Origin: Thermoplasmatales archaeon
Lineage (GTDB): Archaea > Thermoplasmatota > E2 > UBA202 > JdFR-43
Reading direction: 5' to 3'
Assembly: GCA_014361195.1 (NCBI GenBank)
Contig: JACIWA010000005.1
Coordinates: 1 to 64,000, forward strand
DNA: 64,000 bases
Positions 38,275 to 45,441 of the stretch are shown here, piece after piece. Within the stretch, counting starts at the first letter, position 1. Each line of letters begins with the position of its first letter. The position numbers and the translations under genes are program-made. The notes under the pieces are model-generated. The model was given only the letters and a program-made list of their open reading frames with translations, was not told the origin of the DNA and did not search any database.

Positions 38275-41200
38275 GCTATCACACCACCTTTGTTTCTGAA
38301 TATAAACACTGCATCACCAATGGAAATGTCGAAGTCACCAGGTGGGTGGCCAACTATGTGTTCAGGTGCCCATGTTTGATTCCATGCCCTCCATCTTCCT
38401 ACTTTTGTACAATTGCTTATATTGCTTCCAAGTGTGCTTGCATTTGTATTTTCAATGTTTGCCCATCCTATCAAATTGTAGCCAACATATAACGATACAT
38501 CTATCTCTTCTATCAAACGACCTTCAATTGAAAAATTCTTTTGCTCTGTTAATTGTGTAAATATCCAGTAGCCCATGCCAGAAACTATTTCAAAGTTGTT
38601 TTTATCTGGAATTTCCGCAACCCATGATTCGTATCTCTGGATAGACGCATTAAATCTAACAATAACTGTAACATTGCATCCTTGGCTATTTAGGAAATTA
38701 CCTAATTCCTTTGCATTTGTTATGCTTTCATTTTTAACTGGAATTGTAAGCATATTCCACTTTGGATACAAAGTATAGGTATGCACATATTTTACGCATA
38801 ATATTGCTTCTGGTAATGTGGTTTCATTTGGCAATGGCTCATGATTTCCAAGTAAATCATATGCCACTGCATAGAATTGATAATATCCAGAGCCATTTGA
38901 AGCATTGAAGCTCCATTGCCATGGTGAATTGTTTAATGTTTCCAGCTCTATCCATGGACTAAATGAAGAATTGTATCTTGAAAATCTGTAATAGAGTGTA
39001 ACATTTGCTACTCCAACCGCACAACCTGGTGAATCAATTACAGTTACATTGATAGTGATTGGATTTTCTTCATTTACAATCTGGCAATATGGAGTAATTT
39101 CATCAACAGTAGCATTTGGTGAGCTATTATCAACATATACAGTTTCATTATGCCATGCAGTATTTCCTAAATTATCTATTGCAGTTATATTAATCCAGTG
39201 CTCACATTCTTCTGGAATTGTAAAGTTAATGCTTGCTGTTCCACTTGTTACATTATCCCATAGATTATAGATAAGCTGTGGAATTTCTCCAGTTGCATTA
39301 TATACTTTAACATTTAGATGAACTGAGCCAACTGGGCATAATCCATCATCTGTTGAATTTACCCATATTGTTGTTTGAGAAGTGATGTGGTCACTATATT
39401 TTGGTCCTTCAAATTCTTTTGTTGTTACTGGTGGAGTATTATCAACATATACTGTTTGATTATGCACATTTTCGACATTTCCTAAGTTATCCTCAGAATA
39501 ATATTCAATATAATGCAAGCATTCTTCAGATAGAGTAAATGGTGAGGTATATGTATTCCAATTGCTCCATGAGCCATTATGCCATATTCTATAATATGTT
39601 GCTTTTACTCCACATGTACATGTTCCTCCATCATTTGCACTTAGTGTTATTAATGTTGATGATGTTATCCATTCATTTGTTCCATCTGTATAATATGGAG
39701 TTCCATATGTCTTTGTAGTTGTTGGTGGAGTATTATCAACATAATGTGTTTGATTATGTAGTGTCTCCTTGTTGGTTGCATTGTCAACGCTGTAATACTC
39801 TATTATATGCTCACATTCTTCATGGAAATGAATTGGTCCAAAGTTTATTGAACCATTCAGGAAGTAAATATACCAGTATGTTCCATCAATTTCAGTTATA
39901 TTGCTATTTCCACAATATTCATCATTTGCATTTGCTGGATGCCATTGCCCATTAAAGTAAATTCTATAATATGTTGCATTAACTCCACTTCCACTTTCAC
40001 CATCTGTTGCATTTAGCCATATAGGTGTAAGGCTTGTAACCCATTCATCATTTGTACCATATTTTGGCTCTCCTATTTCTTTTGTTGTTCCTGGTGGGAG
40101 GTCAAGTAATGGAGCAAATATGCTAAATGAAGTAATGTTTGCCCATACATAATTTTCATCTGTGTTTATTCCCTTGCTTTCATACCAGTTTTCCTTATAC
40201 CAGTTCACATTATATTTCCACATTTCTGAATAATCCCCTTCTTCATTTTCATAATAAATTGATAGATTAAGCCAAGATGTGCCAGTTGCATTAATATATT
40301 TACTGATGTTTCGCCAGCCTGAAGGATCAGCGGGAGGAGTTACTACTCCTTTGAGCCCGAAAGCTCCATTATAACCAAGAACTGTTACATTTGTTGGGTA
40401 AGATGAAAATTGGCAGAAGAATATTTCATTATCAGTTCCAGAAACATATAGATCCCACTCCCCATTAGATGAAAAATTGCAATAGGAAATGTTGTTATGG
40501 TTTGAGTAAGATAATAAGTGGATCCCATAATTATCATTATTCCAAACATTGTTGTTGATGATGTTGTTATAGTCGGAAGAATAGAGCCGGATGCCATTGC
40601 TATTATTCGAAACAATGTTGTTGGTGATGTTGTTATTGTTGGAGTGGGAGAGGTAGATACCATAGTCCTTGTTATTCGAAACAATGTTGTTGGTGATGTT
40701 GTTATAGTTGGAGTGGGAGAGGTAGATACCGTCCCAGCTATTATCCGAGGCAATGTTATTGGTGATGTTGTTATCCCAGGAATACTCGAGGTAGATGCCA
40801 TAGCTGTTAGCTGAAGCAGTGTTGTTGGTGATATTGTTATTGTTGGAAGAAGCGAGGGAGATGCCATCGTCATTATTCGAAACAACATTGTTGTTGGTGA
40901 TATTGTTATTGTTGGAAGAAGCGAGGGAGATGCCATCGTCATTATTCGAAACAACATTGTTGTTGGTGATGTTGTTATTGTTGGAAGAGGAAAGCCGGAT
41001 GCCATACCACCTATTATCCGAAACAATGTTATTGGTGATGGTGTTATAGTTGGAAGAGCTGAGGGAGATGCCATCGTCATTATTCGAAACAACATTGTTG
41101 TTGGTGATGTTGTTATTGTTGGAAGAGGAAAGCCGGATGCCATACCACCTATTATCCGAAACAATGTTATTGGTGATGGTGTTATAGTTGGAAGAGCTGA

Positions 41201-41876
41201 GGGAGATGCCATCGTCATTATTCGAAACAACATTGTTGTTGGTGATGTTGTTATAGTCGGAGAAAACGAGGTAGATGCCATACCAGCTGTTATTCGAAAC
41301 AATGTTGTTGGTTATGTTGTTATCCCAGGAAGAGCTGAGGGAGATGCCATCGCTGTTATTCGAAACATTGTTATTGGTGATGGTGTTATAGTTGGAAGAG
41401 GAAAGCCCGATGCCACAGCTGGTGTTGTTGAGTTGTGTGTTGTTGATAAGGCTTTCATTTACTTCATAAAATTCGATTCCATATTCACAGTTGTATATTG
41501 TGCAATTATTAATAGTAACATTTACAATGGTGAAGGAAGCATTATATACTTGTATCCCAATGCTTCCATTGAATATAGTGAAGTTTTCAACAAGAGTGTT
41601 ATTTGCTTCAATTTTTATTCCTATTCCTCCCATAGCATCTATAACAGGATCACCAACTAAACTTATTTCTTTATTTACAACAATGTTTTCTCTATAAGGC
41701 TCTGCTGTTGTGTTAACTTTTATTATATCTCCATTGCTTGCATTATCTATTGCTTGCTGGATAGTTGGATAATCATCTGGCACTTTAATTTCCGCAGCAT
41801 CTGAGGGCATAGAAATCGCTAAAATCGCTACTAACCCAAACAAAATCAGCCCATATATTGCATATTTTCTTTTCAT
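38235..41876 (-). CDS. Secreted NosD-like right-handed beta-helix protein (1213 aa)
   Basis: A signal peptide (1-28, ending PSDAA) is followed by IKVPDDYPTIQQAIDNASNGD, the usual start of archaeal NosD/CASH beta-helix proteins. Residues about 60-480 are Asn-rich repeats of 23-25 residues (NNITNNIVSNNSYGIYL type), each one helix turn. Then come four Ig-like modules with the same Cys and EECxH pattern as the giant dockerin protein (about 560-960). The C-terminal domain (about 1010-1200) has WNMLTIPV and GYNLIGWANI text. There is no anchor or dockerin. Such beta-helices often bind or cleave polysaccharide, but I see no assigned active site. It heads the 26-kb minus-strand cluster and has a GGGGG Shine-Dalgarno. 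Confidence 0.78.
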   Translation of the reverse strand: MKRKYAIYGLILFGLVAILAISMPSDAAEIKVPDDYPTIQQAIDNASNGDIIKVNTTAEPYRENIVVNKEISLVGDPVIDAMGGIGIKIEANNTLVENFTIFNGSIGIQVYNASFTIVNVTINNCTIYNCEYGIEFYEVNESLINNTQLNNTSCGIGLSSSNYNTITNNNVSNNSDGISLSSSWDNNITNNIVSNNSWYGIYLVFSDYNNITNNNVVSNNDDGISLSSSNYNTITNNIVSDNRWYGIRLSSSNNNNITNNNVVSNNDDGISLSSSNYNTITNNIVSDNRWYGIRLSSSNNNNITNNNVVSNNDDGISLASSNNNNITNNNVVSNNDDGISLASSNNNNITNNTASANSYGIYLEYSWDNNITNNIASDNSWDGIYLSHSNYNNITNNIVSNNKDYGIYLSHSNNNNITNNIVSNNSNGIRLYSSDYNNIINNNVWNNDNYGIHLLSYSNHNNISYCNFSSNGEWDLYVSGTDNEIFFCQFSSYPTNVTVLGYNGAFGLKGVVTPPADPSGWRNISKYINATGTSWLNLSIYYENEEGDYSEMWKYNVNWYKENWYESKGINTDENYVWANITSFSIFAPLLDLPPGTTKEIGEPKYGTNDEWVTSLTPIWLNATDGESGSGVNATYYRIYFNGQWHPANANDEYCGNSNITEIDGTYWYIYFLNGSINFGPIHFHEECEHIIEYYSVDNATNKETLHNQTHYVDNTPPTTTKTYGTPYYTDGTNEWITSSTLITLSANDGGTCTCGVKATYYRIWHNGSWSNWNTYTSPFTLSEECLHYIEYYSEDNLGNVENVHNQTVYVDNTPPVTTKEFEGPKYSDHITSQTTIWVNSTDDGLCPVGSVHLNVKVYNATGEIPQLIYNLWDNVTSGTASINFTIPEECEHWINITAIDNLGNTAWHNETVYVDNSSPNATVDEITPYCQIVNEENPITINVTVIDSPGCAVGVANVTLYYRFSRYNSSFSPWIELETLNNSPWQWSFNASNGSGYYQFYAVAYDLLGNHEPLPNETTLPEAILCVKYVHTYTLYPKWNMLTIPVKNESITNAKELGNFLNSQGCNVTVIVRFNASIQRYESWVAEIPDKNNFEIVSGMGYWIFTQLTEQKNFSIEGRLIEEIDVSLYVGYNLIGWANIENTNASTLGSNISNCTKVGRWRAWNQTWAPEHIVGHPPGDFDISIGDAVFIFRNKGGVIAWDGGRSFLQPPY
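40500..41420 (-). repeat. Short tandem beta-helix repeats with a 138-bp higher-order unit
   Basis: Units of about 69-75 bp encode single turns of the beta-helix. Two blocks starting at 40983 and 41121 are almost identical over about 138 bp (two turns each), showing recent expansion. The repeats are coding and not CRISPR. Confidence 0.8.
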
Positions 41877-41920
41877 TTTTATCCCCCTGGTAAAAAGTAA
41901 ATTTAAAAACGATATATAAA
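41877..41920 (-). promoter_or_regulatory. Promoter and leader of the beta-helix gene
   Basis: The minus strand reads TTTATATATCG (about 41910-41920). GGGGG at 41883-41887 with spacer ATAAAA gives the same Shine-Dalgarno and spacer as the giant dockerin gene. Confidence 0.5.
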
Positions 41921-42019
41921 TTTTTTTGCAGTTTTTGAATTTTCATTTTTCATTTTTCAAATTCATTTTTTTATAGCGGATTGCTTCAGCTGGCAAATAA
42001 ATTCAAATCACCAAAATCA

Positions 42020-42035
42020 ACTCTTGCAAAAGAGT
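42020..42035 (-). terminator. Small hairpin downstream of the PEPCK-like gene
   Basis: ACTCTT-GCAA-AAGAGT is a perfect 6-bp inverted repeat with a 4-nt loop, 135 bp beyond the pckA stop. The rest of the 294-bp gap (41877-42170) is AT-rich with no gene seen. No strong T-run follows the hairpin on the minus strand, so a terminator role is weak; it might be an operator. Confidence 0.25.
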
Positions 42036-42170
42036 CAAATAGAATTATTTTCTCTTGTTTCAATAATTTAAAAATCATATCCTTTTAGCGTATAAAAAAC
42101 CTTTAAAAGCTTTTGTGCTAATTAGAGAAATCATTTTAGCTTGAGATAGCCATCTCAATCTTTTTATATT

Positions 42171-43859
42171 TTATCTATAATTTTTTTCATAAAATTCTTT
42201 TATTTTTTCTTCGCCTGGCAATTCAAATTTTTTCCAGAAATTTATTACTCCTCTTAACTCTTCTTCCTTTTCCTGCCCCTCAAAAATTTCCTTCAAAAAA
42301 TTGCTCCTTTCCTCAATATCTCTTTTAAAAAATTCAATTATTTCCTTTGGAGGATAGAAGCGCAATAAATTAAACCTTTCAGAAAATCCATCAATATATT
42401 CATCTACCTCCCCCGGCTTCGGAATCAAATAATTGAAAACGGGATGATGAACCCATTCCCTTATTTTCTTCTCAGCAACAAGAGCTATCAACTTCTTTGT
42501 CTCCTCCACCCTTATTTTTTCTCCCTCGCCCATCACTTTCCCTTCCAAATTGCACTGCCCAACATATCCAGTATTTACAACAAAAAATATTAACTTGTGC
42601 AATCCAATATCCGAGTAAGTTTTTAACTTCAGCCAGGCTTGATCCGCCTGCTCACCAACCATAAAATCAGTTGCCGCATACCTCCTCACCCTCTGCCCCG
42701 CTCCTCCTTCTATTGCAGAAGTTATAACTGTTTCGCAAGCACTATCAAATGCAACAGCCATCTCAGGCTCAACAACTCTCAAAATTGGCTCAAGTATATC
42801 ATATCTTCTGAAACTCAATCCTTCAGCTCTAAGATATTTCTCAGCTCCCCATTTTTTATTAAGAATGCTGAATTTAAAGATAAATCTTCCATTTGTTGTC
42901 TTACTCTTTTCATAAGATTTGCATTTCAGCTTCCCCGCTTTTCCATGTGGAACAAGAGCTTCATATTCTCCTATTTTTTTCAAAACAAAATCAACACCTT
43001 CGCAATCAATATTAAGAGCAATAACAATTTCATTTTCCCTTGATGAAATCAATCCGGCCCATTCTGGCGAGCTCTCATCTATTCCTTCAGATTTAGCAAA
43101 ACTGCTTGCTTCAAGTCCTATAAGTTTTATTCTATCAACTTTCCTATTTTTATAAATTGGTATGCCAACCAAAGCATCATCCTGCTCAATATCCTTTCCT
43201 ATTGTAAGAGTTGTTTTTCCTGTCCCGCTTAGCCCTTTAATAATTGTTCCATCAAAGCATCCCGCATGATACGAGATCATTCCCTGCATTTCCGCTCTAT
43301 TCCATACCATTGTCAAATTTGGCTTTTTAAATGCTCCTCCAAAGTAATCAATTCCAACATTAACAACTCTTCTCAAATCTTCTTTAGCTTCAGTGAAATC
43401 AAAAAGAGAGATTGGTTCCTCATAATTTTTACTTATCTCCTTTGCTTCTCTTTTATATTCTTCTGGCAATCCTTCAGGAATTATAATATTGAAGCATTTC
43501 GAAACCCCTTCAAAAGGAAAAAGCATATGCTTACCCATCCAAGCAATATATGCTGAATGAGGATTTTCAATGCTTACAAAAACCTTTACTCCAGTTTTCC
43601 ACTCCTCTCCATAGCAACCATCAATCTCAATCGAACTCGCTTCTTTAATATATCTCTCAACAATCTTGAATATTTCTTTCCCCTCTTCCTCATCAAACCT
43701 TCTCTGCCCTTTTCCTAGCTTCTCCGCCATATAAAAAACCCTGTCGGGTATGCGCCCCTTCTGGCGAGATGCAAAAAGATATTGCCCATCTGAAGTTAAA
43801 GCATAATATGGCTTAAGGAATTCTTTGAAGAATTCATCGCTAGGATTTTTTATTTTCAT
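42171..43859 (-). CDS. pckA: Phosphoenolpyruvate carboxykinase-like enzyme (ATP type)
   Basis: The 562-residue protein has the PEPCK kinase-1a P-loop GLSGTGKTTLT (about residue 210) and downstream acidic and Arg-rich segments typical of the ATP-dependent family (GYVGQCN; GAGQRVRRYAATDF). PEPCK converts oxaloacetate plus ATP to PEP and CO2, the entry to gluconeogenesis. The N-terminal 190 residues differ from classical E. coli-type enzymes, so it may belong to a divergent PEPCK-like family of unproven activity. It is followed on the metabolic side by a PPDK gene elsewhere in the window. It lies 16 bp downstream of the asparagine synthetase gene on the same strand. Confidence 0.72.
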   Translation of the reverse strand: MKIKNPSDEFFKEFLKPYYALTSDGQYLFASRQKGRIPDRVFYMAEKLGKGQRRFDEEEGKEIFKIVERYIKEASSIEIDGCYGEEWKTGVKVFVSIENPHSAYIAWMGKHMLFPFEGVSKCFNIIIPEGLPEEYKREAKEISKNYEEPISLFDFTEAKEDLRRVVNVGIDYFGGAFKKPNLTMVWNRAEMQGMISYHAGCFDGTIIKGLSGTGKTTLTIGKDIEQDDALVGIPIYKNRKVDRIKLIGLEASSFAKSEGIDESSPEWAGLISSRENEIVIALNIDCEGVDFVLKKIGEYEALVPHGKAGKLKCKSYEKSKTTNGRFIFKFSILNKKWGAEKYLRAEGLSFRRYDILEPILRVVEPEMAVAFDSACETVITSAIEGGAGQRVRRYAATDFMVGEQADQAWLKLKTYSDIGLHKLIFFVVNTGYVGQCNLEGKVMGEGEKIRVEETKKLIALVAEKKIREWVHHPVFNYLIPKPGEVDEYIDGFSERFNLLRFYPPKEIIEFFKRDIEERSNFLKEIFEGQEKEEELRGVINFWKKFELPGEEKIKEFYEKNYR

Positions 43860-43875
43860 ATTTGTAATAGTTTTT

Positions 43876-44802
43876 TTATATACAATATTTTCCAGGAATT
43901 TTTGGAAATGGAGTTGTATATCCTATATCTTTAAGCCCGCAAATATATCTTGTTAGCCTCTCAATTCCTATACCAAATCCAGCGGATGGATAAAGCCCTT
44001 CCTTGGCAATTGAAAGATAATAAAGATAATCTTTTTCGCTCCCAACTTCCCTTATTCTTTTAATTATTTTTTCATATTCATATTCCCTCTCACCTCCAGA
44101 TAATGCCTCTCCAAATCCTTCAGGATATATCAAATCCATATCAACAAGCCATCCCTCTCTTTCCTCATTTTCCTTATAATAAAATTCTCTCATTGATTTT
44201 GGAAAATCAAAAATCCAGAGAGGTGATTTTGTTTCTTTTGATAAAATTTCTTCATAATTTTTGCCATATTTGGAATATGCTTCCTCAAAACTTATCCTCT
44301 TAAATGGAATAGATGGAATTTTTATTTCTCTTCCAAATTTTTCAATTTCATCCTTGCATATCTTTTTAACTTCTTTTAAGATATATATAAGCATCTCTTC
44401 CGCAAATTTAATCATCTCTTCCCTTTCACCATTTCTTACTTCTATATCAAGCTGTGTAAATTCAAATAAATGTCTCATGCTTTTTGCCTTCTCCTCATTT
44501 TCAAGCCTCACATTTGGAGAAAAACAGAATATTTTATCAAATGAAATTATTGCAATTTGCTTATGAAAAATCATGCTTTTTGTCAAATAATATTTATTTC
44601 CATAACACTCTATTGATGCATCAAAAGTTGAATAAGATAAAGGATCTGTAAATGGTGAGATAATTACAGGTGGAATCTCTAAAAATCCTCTATTATTTAA
44701 AAATTCAGATAATTTATAGCGAATTATGCTCCCAACTTTCACTCCAAATTTTAATTTTTCATCTTTTAGAAAGCTTTTTAACTCAAGAGTTTCTTGCAAC
44801 AT
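43876..44802 (-). CDS. Archaeal asparagine synthetase A (class II aaRS-like)
   Basis: The 308-residue protein is an AsnRS/AspRS catalytic core without the anticodon-binding domain. It shows class II motifs: motif 2 region FCFSPNVRLENEEKAKSMRH...EFTQLDIEV and motif 3 GFGIGIERLTRYICGL. This size and architecture match the archaeal asparagine synthetase (AS-AR) characterised in Pyrococcus, which makes asparagine from aspartate, ammonia and ATP. An Lrp/AsnC regulator is divergently transcribed 99 bp away, strengthening the assignment. A truncated AsnRS paralogue is the alternative. Confidence 0.85.
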   Translation of the reverse strand: MLQETLELKSFLKDEKLKFGVKVGSIIRYKLSEFLNNRGFLEIPPVIISPFTDPLSYSTFDASIECYGNKYYLTKSMIFHKQIAIISFDKIFCFSPNVRLENEEKAKSMRHLFEFTQLDIEVRNGEREEMIKFAEEMLIYILKEVKKICKDEIEKFGREIKIPSIPFKRISFEEAYSKYGKNYEEILSKETKSPLWIFDFPKSMREFYYKENEEREGWLVDMDLIYPEGFGEALSGGEREYEYEKIIKRIREVGSEKDYLYYLSIAKEGLYPSAGFGIGIERLTRYICGLKDIGYTTPFPKIPGKYCI

Positions 44803-44844
44803 GTCTATAAAAAATTTTTATTTTATAAACATTTTGACTAAAAA

Positions 44845-44872
44845 TTTGTCATTTTTACGTAAAAATAACAAA
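44845..44872. promoter_or_regulatory. 28-bp palindromic operator between asparagine synthetase and Lrp regulator
   Basis: The half-sites TTTGTCATTTTTAC and GTAAAAATAACAAA are complementary at 13 of 14 positions around a central ACGT. A second partial element, TGAC-N9-GTCA (44835-44851), overlaps its left side. The palindrome abuts the TATA box of the regulator gene, as expected for an autoregulatory Lrp/AsnC site. Confidence 0.6.
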
Positions 44873-44873
44873 A

Positions 44874-44881
44874 TTTAAATA
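44874..44881 (+). promoter_or_regulatory. TATA box of the Lrp/AsnC gene
   Basis: The box ttaaatat starts 28 nt before the ATG at 44902, indicating a leaderless mRNA and supporting 44902 rather than the in-frame TTG at 44887 as the start. Confidence 0.55.
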
Positions 44882-44901
44882 TATTTTTGTCATTAAGACA
44901 C

Positions 44902-45342
44902 ATGGACAGGAAAGATTTTTTAATACTTAAAGAGCTAAAAGAAGATGCAAGAAAAACTGTTAATGAAATAGCTTCCAAAATAAATCTTCCTCGCACAACA
45001 GTAGGGGAAAGAATAAAAAAGATGGTAAAAGAAGGAGTAATTAAGAAATTTACCACAATAGTAAACTATGAAAAAATCGGGAAAAATATAACATCTTTTG
45101 TTCTTGTTTCATTCTTACCAAACCCAAAAATATCCCAGAGGCAACTTGCAAGAGAAATTTCAAGAATAGAAAACGTATATGAAGTGTATATAATATCTGG
45201 TGAGTGGGATTTACTGCTGAAAGTAAGAGGAAGAGATATGGAAGAAATAGGAAAACTGGTTTTAGATAAAATAAGGGCAATGGAAGGAGTTGGAAAAACA
45301 GTTACATGCACATGTTTTAGTGTTGTAAAAGAAGAGTTTTAG
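44902..45342 (+). CDS. Lrp/AsnC-family transcription regulator
   Basis: The 146-residue protein has an N-terminal winged helix-turn-helix (FLILKELKEDARKTVNEIAS, then LPRTTVGERIKKMVKEGVIK) and a C-terminal RAM ligand-binding domain (about 65-140, with VYEVYIISGEWDLLLKVRG). Members form dimers and octamers that bind amino acids. Its location next to asparagine synthetase and a palindrome suggests that it senses asparagine or a related amino acid and controls both genes; that is inference. Confidence 0.92.
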   Translation: MDRKDFLILKELKEDARKTVNEIASKINLPRTTVGERIKKMVKEGVIKKFTTIVNYEKIGKNITSFVLVSFLPNPKISQRQLAREISRIENVYEVYIISGEWDLLLKVRGRDMEEIGKLVLDKIRAMEGVGKTVTCTCFSVVKEEF

Positions 45343-45343
45343 T

Positions 45344-45417
45344 GGGCCCGCGGAGATTTGAACTCCGGACCTCCCGGTTATCAGCCGGGCGCTCCAACCT
45401 GGCTAAGCTACGGGCCC
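45344..45417 (-). tRNA. tRNA-Ile (GAT anticodon)
   Basis: The 74-nt cloverleaf on the minus strand has the acceptor GGGCCCG/CGGGCCC, anticodon stem CCCGG/CCGGG with loop CTGATAA (anticodon GAT), and T-loop GTTCAAATC. CCA is not encoded and no intron is seen. Confidence 0.95.
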
Positions 45418-45441
45418 TTACTTGTATCCAAATATTTATTT

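Noticed and set aside
40385-41302. A 305-codon open frame on the minus strand within the beta-helix gene
   Set aside because: It is an off-frame product of the short tandem repeats, with Thr/Ser/Met-rich text and no family features. The beta-helix frame explains the region.
40500-41420. Regular short repeats resembling a CRISPR array
   Set aside because: Unit length and similarity vary, there are no unique spacers, and the frame stays open as protein repeats.
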